A DNA stretch of 64,000 nt from positions 2,848,501 through 2,912,500 of the forward strand of contig JARFJB010002009.1 in assembly GCA_036346205.1 (NCBI GenBank), in the 5' to 3' direction. The position numbers and the translations under genes were made by a program. Below the pieces are notes generated by a model that did no database searches, had not been told where the DNA came from, and saw nothing but the letters and a program-made list of their open reading frames with translations. Source of the stretch: Vesta saturnalis. Lineage: Eukaryota > Arthropoda > Insecta > Coleoptera > Lampyridae. Shown in pieces: positions 32,764 through 43,859 of this stretch. Position 1 is the first letter of the stretch. Each line of letters opens with the position of its first letter.

Positions 32764-35700
32764 TTTTTTTTTTGTTTAATAGTGCGTCGACTACAAGGGT
32801 CATTTGCACGTACGACATATTTTACTATTTAAAAATAAAATTGAGAATTTATATCGTATACTGTCACTAACAGTGTAAATTACATTTTATCGTTGACGGT
32901 TTTTTCAGATTTTGCTTAACATGTTTGTGTCTTAAGAAATTAGTCAGTTTATGTATGTTTTTAATGACTTACTTAAGTCGTTATTTCGTCTTTGGATAGA
33001 CAAAGCATCGCAGTTGTTTAATATGTGTGATTTATCTAAAGGTGTTTCACATTGTGGGCAAATTGGCTTAGGTTGTCCAGAGAGTAGATATGAAGAGGTA
33101 ATATTGGTATGTCCGATCCGGAGTCTGGTTACTGCTACTTGTTGTTGCCTTCGGTTTATTGAATTAGGAAAGATCCACTTTGTCGATTCTTTTTTAATTT
33201 TGGTAAACTGTGATTTAGTGTTTAACCAATCGTAGAAGGCATCTTTAGTTAGACACTGCTTTAAATATGCTTTTATATCACTGGGACGTACTATCTTGCA
33301 GTCAACAGTATCATTGTTTGCTGCTTGCCGTGCAGCCTTGTCTAAAGACTCATTGCCTGCTATTCCGCAATGTGAAGGTCACCAAGCGAAACATATTCTT
33401 TTCCTATTCAGATTAAGCCACGCCACACTGTCTAAGATTTTTTGAACAAGTGGGTCACGGGAGAATATGTTGGATATTGCCTGTAGGGAACTAAGGGAAT
33501 CAGAACAGATTACGAACTTGTCATCATTGCTTGTGTCGCAAAATACAAGAGCTTGTAAAATGGCGTATAATTCAGCTGTATATACACTGGCGTAAATTGG
33601 TAGAGACCAGCTGTATTGTGTCGGTAATGCATATTGCGCATCCAACTTCTTTTTTGGTTTTTGATCCATCCGTGTAAATAATTGTGTGACCACTATGGTT
33701 TGATACTACTGTCCTGAAATTGTATTGTATTAGTTCTGGACAGGACTCGTGTTTATCAAGCAGCGAAGGTTCAACATGAATGATTGGAGAGAGTATTGTC
33801 CATGTCGGGGTTTCAGTTGCCCCATATTGATATGCATCGAGAGAAAATTCTATCAAAAACTTGTTTGCTATGTCGATAGCTCGCCTTCCAGTAGGACTCA
33901 TGATAGTAGGTCTGCTCTCGTATAGTTGGTATTTTTCTGGATTGAAAACCAAGCCAAACAAGGGGTGCGATAGTTGTTGGGCATTTAAATTATTAGCATA
34001 ATTACATACGAAGTTGTCTAGAATGTGTTGAATGGGAGTAGTATTACATTCAAAGCAAATATCCCCAGCCTAGAAGTACGAAAAGCGCCTTTACATAATC
34101 TTAACCCCGTACAGTGTAATTGGTTAAGTTTTTTTTGTGTGTGATTTTGTCGCACTGGAGAGAACAGCTCCAACATATGCTATTTTCGCCAAAATTAAAG
34201 ATTTATACAATTGTATTAGAGTCTCTTTATTGGCTCCCCAAGATATGTGGGGTACGCACCTAATAATGTTCATTGTTCGCTTTACTTCAGTGCTCATAGT
34301 GTCTATATGCCTTTTCCAACGTAGTTTAGAGTCAAACACAATACCTAAGAATCTAGTTTCACTTTTTATCTCGAGAGTATTATTGTTGGTAGTAATGCGG
34401 GGGTGTTCATGGTCTGTTCGTAACCGACAAAAGTGCATCACATGCGATTTAGTTGGGGAAAAACGAAACCCCATTTCATTAGCTGTAACGCTAAGTTTGT
34501 CTATTTCTTGTTGGATTTTATGTGACATTTTGGTTGATATTGAACCTGAAAAGTATATGACTAGGTCGTCTACGTACATAGTTTTCCCTATATCTGGACT
34601 AAGACATTTGACTAGCTTGTGCATAGCGATTGCAAAAAGAGTACTACTAAGGATTGATCCTTGAGGTATTCCGTTTTTTTGAATACGAGGTTCGGATAAA
34701 ATACCATCTATGCGGACCTGCCTTTGATGCCCATGTTTTGTAATTCTGCCAATAGTTGACGTCTATTCGTTGTATCAAAGGCTTTTTCTATGTCGAAAAA
34801 AAACCGCAAAGACGTGTTCTCTTGCGGCAAAACTATCAAGAATAGCGGTTTCGAGTTGGACTAAGCAGTCAGTTGTTGACCTAAATTTCCTAAGACCCAT
34901 TTGAAAGTTGTCTAATAGATTATGGTGATCAATATACCATGTAAGGCGTGTATTGACCATTTTTTCGAAAAGCTTACAGAGGCAGGACGTTAAACATATA
35001 GGTCTGTAGTTGGCTAGAATTTGAGGATCTTTGCTGTTTTTAAGACATGGGACGATTATCGCTTTCTGCCACTCTTTGGGAAATTTGCCAGACTCCCATA
35101 TCGCATTATAGAGGTGCAAGATTTTAGATTTTTCTATTCTTGGGACATTTTTAATAAAATCTTAATGTATTGAGTCCATGCCAGAAGCTGAACTTTTAGT
35201 GCTCGCTAGTGCGAAATCAAATTCAGCTTTCGTGAATGGCAAATTGTAGGGTGGTAGTTCCTCTAAATTCTTTATTGGTTGGACGGGTTCTGCTTCATCT
35301 GTATCTAACGTGTTTCGAAAATTACCTTCATAATAATTTGCAAAATTCTCCACAACGTTTTTCGGATTATTTACAATTGTAGCGTTGAGCATTATGCTGT
35401 TGATCGAATTTATTCGTGCAGTGGAGTTGATTGCTTTAATTTTATGCCACATTTCTCCATTAGAAGTATGATTAGATGTGTTGGTTACGAAGTTTTGCCA
35501 TGACCTTTGTTTTGAGATCCTAATAATTCTTCGGGCTTTGGCTCTTATTTTCTTGAAGCTAATTGCATTGGTAACAGATGGTTCTTTTTTGAATGAATTC
35601 AAGGCTAGTTTGCGATCACGAATAGCATGTTTAACTTCCTCGTTCCATCATGGAACGCTTCTTCTGGAAGGCTTGCCGCTAGACTTTGGGATGCTAGCGT

Positions 35701-36501
35701 CGCATGCATTTAGAATCTTGAGGGTGATTTCGTTGGTTGAATCATCGATATTTTGAGTTGTTGCGTTAAAAGGGGCAAGATTCTCTTTGAACTTATCCCA
35801 GTTGGCTTTCTTTATTAGCCATCTCCTTGTGCAAGCATTATTCGGGCGACTGTTAGGCATTGTGATTTTAATGGGTGCGTGATCTGAAAATATATCCGGG
35901 AGAAGCACTTTCTACTCAAATCTGATCGCCAAGCTTGGGGAGCAAACAGACAAATCAATCGCCCAAAACAATTACTTCGTGCATTAAAAAGGTACCATCG
36001 CCCGTATTTAACAACATTAAGTTTCTTTCTTCTAGAATATTTTCCAAAATTTTTCTTTTGGATCCAAGTACCTTGAACCCCATACAGGGTTATGCGCATT
36101 GAAGTCGCCAACTAAGAGAAAAGGGGGTGGTAGTTGACTAATCAAATCGGCAATTTGCTCCTTATTGCAAGTAGGATTTGGAAGGTAAATGCTACAAATC
36201 GAAAACCGTATCGGGAAGTTAACACTAACTGCTACGGTTTGTAAACATGTCGTTAACGGAATTGTGGCGTGAGGAATTTCGTCTTTAATTATTTAATTAG
36301 AGCAGTTCCTCCGTGAGCACGATACCCTGGATCTACGTCTTTCCTATATGTTTTGAAACCTTTGAGTGTAAATTTTTCGTGAGGCTTAAACCTCGTTTCC
36401 TGTAAGCAGATGCAAAAGGGGTCCTCTTTACATACTAATAAGTTGAGCTCGGCTAGATGACTTTTACATCCATTAATATTTAATTGAACGATGTTGTCCA
36501 T
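32763..36501 (-). pseudogene. I-like LINE C (endonuclease, RT, RNase H)
   Basis: The longest transposon ORF in the window, on the minus strand, with relatively few breaks. In order: an apurinic-type endonuclease start (IVQLNINGCKSHLAELNLL, QETRF, 36501-36289), VGDFNAHNPVW-like sequence near 36110, and SDHAPI (about 35885); a linker (35602-35162); RT with ALASTKSSASGMDSIH, FPKEWQKAIIVPCLKN, NYRPICLTSCLCKLFEKMV (35040-34945) and an intact YVDD (about 34575); then RNase H with YTDGSK, TAELYAILQAL and ICSDSLSSLQAI (33700-33480), so its acidic residues D, E, D are present. RNase H plus a possible (TAA)n tail favours the I group over jockey. Frameshifts near 34760 and 33660 and stops near 33400, 35160, 36290 and elsewhere inactivate it. 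The 5' ORF1 is not seen. Confidence 0.9.
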
Positions 36502-36589
36502 AATGTAATAAATATATAGAAGTCATATAATTTAAGTGGAAAGAGTTAAAAATTAGAACAAAATTCAATCTTCTTTTTAATACAGTTGG

Positions 36590-38360
36590 AAATGAAAGTA
36601 GCTGATGGTGACATTCGAGGAGCAATTCAGTTACTATCATCAACAGAGGACCTAGCTATTCCAAATGAAGAGTCTATTAGGAAGTTAAATGAAAACCTCC
36701 CTCCTTCATGAAGACTTAAATTTTCCTTCTGCACCTGATAAGAACGAGATTAATCTTCAAGTTTCAACTGCAGATGTTTTCAAAGCTATCATTTCTTTTC
36801 ATAATGGATCTTCTGGAGGAATAAATGGAATTCGACCTCAACACACTTTATACAAAAACAAAATGTTGTAGTAAGAGATAACCTTATTAATTCTATTGCG
36901 AATCTTTGCAATCTCATGCTTAATGGTAAAGTTAACGACTCTATAGTGAAACTTCTTTACGGTGAAAATCTCTGTGCATTAAAGAAAAAGGATGGCGGAA
37001 TTAGGCCGATATCTGTTGGAAATACATTCCGTAGACTTGTAGCCAAATTATGTTGCAAAGCATATGCAGTTGAAGTTGGTGATTATCTTCGTCCAAAACA
37101 AATGGGATTTGATACAAAGGAGGTTCTGAACCAACAGTACATGTTGCTAGGACATTTATTAATATTAACAAGAAAAGTTCTAAAATATTACCAAAGAACT
37201 TTACTTACTTTAAGAATGCATTTAACGTATTGAAAGGGATTCTCTTTTATATGCAATAAAGGATAAGACACCAAAAATGTACAGCTTTATGTTCCAATGC
37301 TATTCATCTTCAACTAATTTGTTTTTCGGAGGGAACATTATTCAATCACAAGTCGGAGCACAACAAGGTGATCCTCTAGGATCTTTAGCACTTAGCTTGA
37401 CGATTCAACCTATAATTGAGAAATTAAAATCGGAATATTGTTGCTTTTATCTGGATTATGGCACAATTTGTGGAGATCCGGATATTGTGCTGAATGATTT
37501 TCAATTTTGATTGACAATGCAAAAGAAATAGAATTGGAAATTAATCCATCTAAATGTGAGTTATTTTTTTGTTCTGAAGAGCATTCTTCAGTTATTAGTA
37601 AATTTGACTCAGTTTCGCCAGGAATTCATATTATTAAAAAAGAAAATGTTACTCTACTTAATTCCCCACTTACCGAAGAGGCAGGAAAAGCGATCTTAGA
37701 AGAAAAGATTATTCAATTATATTTTCTTCTGGATCATTTAAAATTTCTGAAGTCTCACGTAGCCTATTTCCTTTTTAAAAAATTGCCTTGCAGTTCCAAA
37801 GTTGACTTATTTATTACGTACTTCTCCTTCATGGTTATATCCTGATTTGATAAGGAAAATTGACTCGAAGTTAAAGTCAACATTGGAAGAGATAACTAAT
37901 TCATACTTTAACGAGATGCAATTGATAATTGCTAGCTTACCTGTTAATCATGGTGGTTTGGGAGTTCGAAAAATTTCTGATCTTTGCCTACATGCTTTTC
38001 TAGCGTCTGTGAATGGCGTATTTAATCTTTCTCGTTATATGTACCCTTTAATTCAGGATAAGATGCAAATAACTTTTTACGATGCTGAAAGTATATGGAA
38101 GACAACATTTAATTCTCAAACACTTCAAATACCTTCCATTCAAAAAAATTGGGACTATTTTGTAGTTCTTAAACAATTAAATAATATAAATCCACCCAAG
38201 AGTGGATGAGGCTCGTTTCTATGATGCTTCACGGAAGGAGTCATCAGCTTGGCTAAACGTCCTTCCTTCAAGGAATATTGGCACCCTTCTTAATGATGAC
38301 GTTTTTCGAATTTCTATCTCGTTGAAACTAGGATCTAGAATTTGCCTTCCTTATGATTGC

Positions 38361-38412
<52 letters not shown>

Positions 38413-38480
38413 AATTTGAAAGTTCATGTCGGTGGGGAGATGGAATATTGAGGAAGGGAAGGGTATTATCTTCGCCATAC
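36590..38480 (+). pseudogene. LINE relic D (reverse transcriptase, unusual family)
   Basis: The plus strand begins with KVADGDIRGAIQLLSSTEDL (about 36595-36655). Then FHNGSSGGINGIRPQH (36797-36845); LKKKDGGIRPISVGNTFRRL (36978-37040), RT motif 1-2; AQQGDPLGSLALSL (37357-37400), motif B; and FYLDYGT (about 37445), where the catalytic YLDD is YLDY. Next come IELEINPSKCELFFCSEE (37530-37580) and a C-terminal NHGGLGVRKISDLCLHAFL (37947-38000). The end RISISLKLGSRICLPYDC is interrupted by an (ATT)n run, after which CRWGDGILRKGR continues. It starts directly beside the 5' end of LINE C. Frame breaks are frequent. The clade is uncertain; it differs from LINEs A-C. Confidence 0.8.
38363..38409 (+). 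repeat. (ATT)n microsatellite within LINE D
   Basis: A perfect ATT run splits the C-terminal coding region of LINE D; it encodes a meaningless poly-tyrosine. Confidence 0.9.
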
Positions 38481-39089
38481 TGATATGATATTTCCGTAGT
38501 TGTCTCAGTAAACGTCTTTTACCCAGTATTCACAATATGGCCTTGCTTTTCAATTCAATATATTTTTGGAAAGCTTATCTTATTAAATTAGATTAAGTTA
38601 ATTTCAATGTAGAAATAAATACATAAAGATGAGTTGAATAATTGTTTATACCCACAAAATAGAAAATTACAATTTAATTAGATCACACGTAATAAGAGTG
38701 ATATACAAGGGTCCGTGTCGTAACCCAGGGGTTTTACTGAAGGTAAAGTTAGTATGTATATTGAATGTGAATGTGGACTAAAGTAAACGAAGTCAAATTA
38801 CGTACGTCACACGGCAGTGGTTCGTTAAGTCCGTTTCATTTATTAAAGTGCAATGTACTTTAACAGTTTAATGTATAAATTTTTAATGTTTATTTCTATA
38901 TATAAAAAATGGCGTCGTGTGTGCTGCGTTCATGTTTGCTATTCACAGGTATTCATTGTGAATGTACAGCAATACATTACCTTATTAATAATGTCAAATT
39001 AATCCCTGTGCAAGGGATTACTTGTCGTATTTTAGAACAATTTATTTCAAAAAGTATTATGAACAATTAATTAAACATAGTAATTAAAC
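38481..39089. other. Upstream region of candidate exon; no genes seen
   Basis: AT-rich. ATGGCGTCGTGTGTGCTGCG (38908) opens only a very short frame. The stretch could hold promoter and 5' UTR of the exon at 39090, but no element is convincing. Confidence 0.35.
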
Positions 39090-39220
39090 ATGGAGGAAAG
39101 AAATATATTAACTCAATGGTCTAATGGTCTAAATTTCGATATTCAATATTTGTCAACATTTGCTTTCGGTTTGATGGTAACGTATCTTATTATATGTACA
39201 GTCAGATTTATTGGAACTGA
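39090..39220 (+). CDS. Candidate host first coding exon with membrane anchor
   Basis: ATG in a strong context (TTAAACATGG) opens 43 codons plus two bases, then GTAAGTG, a near-perfect splice donor. An in-frame TAA lies three codons upstream of the ATG. The peptide (MEERNILTQWSNGLNFDI then YLSTFAFGLMVTYLIICTV) has a polar start of about 19 residues and a hydrophobic helix at residues 20-38 followed by R-F, like a signal anchor or first transmembrane segment. The family is not recognised. The next exon should begin in phase 2. A good acceptor occurs at 39544 (TTCTCTTGTCAG), but that lies inside a transposon and its frame soon stops, so I do not claim it. Confidence 0.45.
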
Positions 39221-39291
39221 GTAAGTGATGACAAAGTTCTTGTTAACATACTTAATACACAATCATATAAGTGCAAAATAAGGTATACGTT

Positions 39292-39300
39292 CTACCATTC
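39292..39300. repeat. Target-site duplication TCTACCATT (left)
   Basis: Exact match to 39893-39901. Confidence 0.75.
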
Positions 39301-39892
39301 GGTGTGGGACGTTTCGCCGCGACCGGTTCGCTGCCAGCCGTTTCGACGCCAGCCCTTTCGCCGCCGGGCCAGTTCGCTGCCAGAACAATTTTAATATTTG
39401 AAATAAAATATACACTAGATAAGGCAAATTTATAATAATGTCATTTATAGGCCGAATTGGTAATTGTGGGGTATAGAAACGAAAAAACCCCAAGGTTATT
39501 CTATTATTTACATCTCTCACAATTCTTAAAATTCTCTTGTCAGCCAAACGAAAATTCTTCAGTTTCTGAGGAGGAGGTGGAATCTGCTAATAAAATCAAT
39601 TATACATTATGGTCTATGTAAACCCCTAGTTGTCTAGGTAATTATATGTAAATTAGCTACATTAAATCCGTTTTCTAACATCTTTTAGTAAACAAGACAA
39701 CAACTTAGGTTAATGGATTCTTGGAATTTTTGTATTAAAAATTAGAAGGAAACTTAAGATATTGTACCTTATCGCCTACGTAAATAGGTAGTGGTATAAA
39801 AAATAAGCGTTACCATATTAATTTTCAAACAGAACAATATAGGCGTTAAAAAATAGCTGGCGAACCGGCCGCGGCGAAACATCCTAGACGCC
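39301..39892. mobile_element. Non-autonomous TIR element with 9-bp TSD (MULE-like)
   Basis: TCTACCATT occurs exactly at 39292-39300 and 39893-39901, outside the ends, as a 9-bp target duplication. The left end CGGTGTGGGACGTTTCGCCG and the right end read inward GGCGTCTAGGATGTTTCGCC pair through GTTTCGCCGCGRCCGGTTCGC. The subterminal left side has further CGCTGCCAG/GTTTCGACGCCAG units. The ends are GC-rich against an AT-rich 592-bp body without transposase. A 9-bp duplication fits Mutator-like elements; superfamily is inference. Confidence 0.75.
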
Positions 39893-39901
39893 TCTACCAT
39901 T
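39893..39901. repeat. Target-site duplication TCTACCATT (right)
   Basis: Exact match to 39292-39300. Confidence 0.75.
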
Positions 39902-40099
39902 GTATATAGCTTATATACAATGGTACTACATGCAATAACCTAGACTAATTTTGTCCACGTGTAATAATCTTTGAACAGTTAATTGTGTTAGTGAAAATCA
40001 CATGGAAACGTCAACAAAGGAATGCCATTTTGTACAATTGTAGACATTAATAATTTTGACAAAGATTATATATATAACAAACGAGCTGTAATTTTCATT

Positions 40100-40215
40100 T
40101 TCCAACCTACATAACCATGTGTAGGTATAGAAGGTTACGTAAACGACTTTTTTTTCACTAACACTACATCGACTTATTAGCTCATTTTACAACTTTTGGC
40201 AAGGTTTTGCCAAGA
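40100..40215 (+). repeat. Short dispersed repeat (partner at 27021-27118)
   Basis: Same orientation as its partner; shares CAACCTACAT, GGTA-AGAAGGTTA, CGACT and the terminal AAG-A-GGC block. Followed by a short GTGCGTGCGTGTG tract. Confidence 0.6.
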
Positions 40216-40315
40216 TCGGCAGTAACGTGCGTGCGTGTGGGTAAGAATTATGTTAGTGTCTACAATAACTCCAGAACGACAATACATGCGTGCTTAAAAT
40301 TTCGTATTAACGTAT

Positions 40316-41360
40316 GTCTCAAAAGTTTTGGCACAAAATATTGTATTCAATTTTAAAAACAAATATGTTTTATTTAAACTTATAGATACCAGACATAATT
40401 AATAGACCTATAATTAAGAGAACTTAAATTAAATGAAGTGGTCCGTGATTTTCAACAGCACGCAATTTTCTACGAACGTCTCTCACGGGCGGTTGCAATA
40501 TCTATCTCCGAATTTTTCAGTAAATCCTCGGTCTTCATTTTCGGCTTGACGTCCTCCATCATACACTTTTCTTACTCAAAAGTGACCAAAATTCTTCTAT
40601 TGGGCGGGCCTGAGGTAGATTAGGAGGGTTCTCGTCTCGTGGTAAGAATGATATGTTATGAGCGTTGAGCTAGTTCTGAGTTTTTCCTGGCATAATGGTA
40701 TGATTCTAAGTCTGGCCAAAACATGATATCGTTTTCAGCATGATGTTCATTAATGAAATCATTCAGTTTGATGAGGCAATTTTGAATATAGCGCTGACTA
40801 TCCAGTGCTTCGCCTCTTACACGCCCCAGACTAAAATTTTATCAGCAAATATTGTCTTTTCTTTATATTTAACATTCTCTGGGCAGTTTTCTATGTTATC
40901 AGTATAGAAGCAATCATTACCCTTAATTTATGAGTTACTTAGAATGGAATATTTTTCATCACGAATCACAATGACTTTGTTGTTGTCAAAATGTATTCGC
41001 ATTAATTCCCGACAACATCGTGGTATCTGCGCCAACTCATTTGGCGTATATTTTGTATATTTTCTTCTTTTTCAATATTCTTGACGATTGTTAACCAATT
41101 CCCTCCAAACCGTATCCTTAGAAGTTCTATACTCCCTTGCTAATTTCCTGACCGACATTCCATCTCTATTCGTTGCTCTTCTGGGCCTTCCACTTTTTGG
41201 AAGATTTATATATGGTATACCATGTTCATAATCCGCTATTGTGCGATAAATAGTTCTGCGGGAAATATTTTGGTTTTCTAACATGAGAACTATTTCATGC
41301 TTAGGCATTTTCCCAACTAGACCGTAAATACTTTTACAAAGATCTAGTTTGTAAGCCATT
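40316..41360 (-). pseudogene. Tc1/mariner-superfamily transposase relic
   Basis: A minus-strand ATG at 41359 starts MAYKLDLCKSIYGL. A helix-turn-helix region follows (HEIVLMLENQNISRRTIYR, LPKSGRPRRATNR linker, VRKLAREYRTSKDTVWREL; 41300-41090), the bipartite paired-like domain of this superfamily. After a stop the catalytic part is recognisable: NKVIVIRDEKYS (first acidic residues, about 40965), IFADKILVWGV, and near the C-terminus ENPPNLPQARPIEEFW (40635-40585). Stops and frameshifts are frequent. A possible terminus TGTCTCAAAAGTTTTGGCAC lies at 40314-40333. The Asn-Pro-Pro-Asn/Arg-Pro-Ile-Glu ending differs from the classic mariner SPDL motif, so it is a different lineage from the copies at 18-22 kb. 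Upstream codons to 41632 in the same frame belong to LINE gag sequence on the other strand. Confidence 0.8.
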
Positions 41361-41420
41361 TTAGTACAACTAATTTCTGAAACTAAGCTGTCAAAGTGAA
41401 GACAAACCTTCAGAGAGTTA

Positions 41421-41708
41421 TTGTTTCCAAAGCAATCATCTCCCCATCCAAAGTCACCCTTGAGGACCTCCTCGCACGCGGAGTCGTTATGTTTGGGTGA
41501 CACTACAGTTGCAAATCCTCCTTTATCCCACAACCTCTCCCAAAGCATTGCTCTACCTGAATGCATATGGCGCATACCGCTGAGGAGTGCCCTACATACT
41601 CTATCCGTTGCCCCAATTGTGGCGAAAGTCACAGATCCTCTTCCTGCAAATCCTCCGCTAACCTAAGGTGTAACAATTGCGGGAAGCACACCTACCAACT
41701 TCTTTAAG
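41421..41708 (+). pseudogene. LINE ORF1 relic with zinc knuckles
   Basis: In shifted frames the plus strand reads KVTLEDLLARGVVMFG (about 41445-41495), a pre-knuckle segment typical of jockey-group ORF1, then a decayed first knuckle (CMHMAHTAEECP), then CPNCGESHRSSSC and CNNCGKH (about 41600-41690). It is a different family from the ORF1 relic at 25.4-26.3 kb. The C-terminus ends at a stop near 41705. It abuts the transposase relic on its left, which probably truncated it. Confidence 0.7.
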
Positions 41709-43299
41709 TTCCGGAAGCGGAGGGAACGTCCCAGTTCTCCGTCGAAGATGGCAATCCTCGAACCCATCCTATCTTCTGAAGAGTCCAACTCGGAAGAGGT
41801 TTTGAGTACGGGTTGCGCGCGTTAGAACCATTAGAATGGTTAGTTGTTGGAGTTTCTTTGTGAAAATTATAGTTTAGTAGAGCAAGTATAGCGACTGCAT
41901 TAACCCATAAGGGGATAAATCGTATAGACATTCATAAATAAATAATTTAAAATATATTGTGAGTTGAAGGAAATAAAAAGTGCTTAGGCAGATTAGAAGT
42001 TAACACAGCAAATAATCTGTTATTAGTGTTCAATTGTGGGACTTGTGACCTGATACTATTATGAAGAGGACCAAAGCTAATCATTTAAGAGACCGACATA
42101 AAAGTTTGTAAGATTTAGTTAAGTATTGGTGATCATCATTACATTGAATGCGTACAACCGTTAACAATACCAAATTGATTGTATAAAAACAAATAAGAAC
42201 TTTAATGTGTATATGGAAGTAACCATTTTTCCATTGTGATAAACGTTTTTAAGGGCAAACATCACAGAACAAACCATAGACACTGCGTTAGTGGGTACTA
42301 CAGCCGAGTGCGTAGGGAGAATAACGGCTACCTCTTGTGTTTTGTGCATAGTGCATGTAAGAATTTAAAAAGGATTACTACGAAAGCAGATCATATGGAC
42401 TACAACTACCGCACCGAAAAAGGATTAATCAATGTAATGCGTAAGAATTAGATTTAGATTTTATTGAACCAAGACAAGTACGATTATCTTTTAAGTACAT
42501 TTTTTTTGTTGTTGTTGCATTAATTACGGTTCATTCAAAGAAAAAAAAGGTAGCCGGACTTTAGTTATTTTGTCGTTTTTAGTTTTAAGAAGGGTAATTT
42601 TAGTCTTAAAGCATTTATGTGTTGGTGGTTTTTTTTAAACCACGCTGTTGTATTAATTAACATGCGAATTTGTCAATATATATCCACTGTTTAATTTATT
42701 TTGTCGTTTATTTGTGTCAATTGTGTACCTAACTGGTTACACGTTCTGATAAGAGAAATTAATCTGCATATTATTGAATTTAAGGATCGATTGGAAATTA
42801 CGTAACGAGCCAGATCGATCACAAAATTTCATTTTAGCTTTGAAATATTAATGCAGAACACTACCAACAAAGTACTTATTATTTTTTATCCAGCATAAAT
42901 TACAGTTGTTTTGAAGTATTAAAGTTTAAACCAATTAATGAATGTATAAATACGATTTTAAAGATAAAGTAGTAATAAAATTTAACGATATTATTGATGA
43001 TACAAGCACTAACCGCTCTTTTTGTTGAGATAACAATTCATTGTTAAACCGATTTCGTTTATTTTATTTAGAATTTTCTAAATTGGGAATATCTATTTAA
43101 TTCAAAGTTTTATAACAGTTAGAAATATAAATTTACAAGTATACGAGGGATACTTAAAAAGTATATACGATTTGGGAATTTTAATTTGTACAGGGCGTGT
43201 TTAATAAGTTTACGACGACTCGTGTATTTTAGAATTTGTCTTAAGCTGATATATTTATTTTGAAGTGTGATTGAATTTGAATGGTGAATGGTTTTGCTG
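41709..43299. other. AT-rich DNA, no supported genes
   Basis: Only short frames. TACGAGGGATACTTAAAAAGTATATACGA (43142-43170) and ACAGGGCGTGTTTAATAAGT (43190-43209) look like transposon termini, but I found no body or partner. Confidence 0.4.
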
Positions 43300-43565
43300 A
43301 GTAGGCTGCAATCCTGTCTTCCACAGTCAGATAGGATTAATTTACGATCCCACCTAAGACTATTTATTTTAGCAAAATTTAAGGTTGTGATGGCGCCTAG
43401 AGACTACCTTTCCCGGACTGAGCTTTGTGAGTTGTAGATTAATGGTAAGTGTAAGGTGTTTGAAACTACCCTTCAATCATTTTATTCCTTATATCGACCA
43501 CACCCATTTCCACTGTGGCTAGTGCGGTTTGAACGTATAACAATTGTAGCGCCATAAAGTAGTCC
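43300..43565 (+). repeat. Dispersed repeat, copy 2 (partner at 59-345)
   Basis: See the partner copy; this one lacks the roughly 50-bp segment in its right half. Same orientation, substitutions throughout. Confidence 0.7.
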
Positions 43566-43859
43566 TGGTAACGAAGTAGATACGGGAACTTTTGTTATTT
43601 AGTATTAATAGTACAATTAGAATTTTCGCATACCGAAAACCATGGTAACAATATCAAATCGTTTAAGGTTTGCCTTTTAATAATTTTAAATAAAGTAAGA
43701 TCAGAAAAATAAACACTGCTAGTCGAGGATAAAATAGACCCTGAAACTCGTTCATGTGGTGTGATTATGCCATTCGTAAAAATCACTCGCATTCGTAAAA
43801 TCACTCATGCCATTCGTAAAAATCCTCATGACATAATCCCTTGCATTATAAACTAATTT

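Noticed and set aside
33379..34664. Plus-strand frame at 34137-34664 (175 codons)
   Set aside because: Antisense shadow of LINE C reverse transcriptase, which carries YVDD on the minus strand.
39545..39637. Second exon for the candidate gene at 39090, acceptor TTCTCTTGTCAG at 39544
   Set aside because: It lies within the 9-bp-TSD transposon, and the phase-2 frame reaches a stop just before the only nearby donor.
41360..41632. N-terminal extension of the minus-strand transposase frame at 41072-41632
   Set aside because: These codons are antisense to LINE gag zinc-knuckle sequence; the transposase start at 41359 is the natural one.
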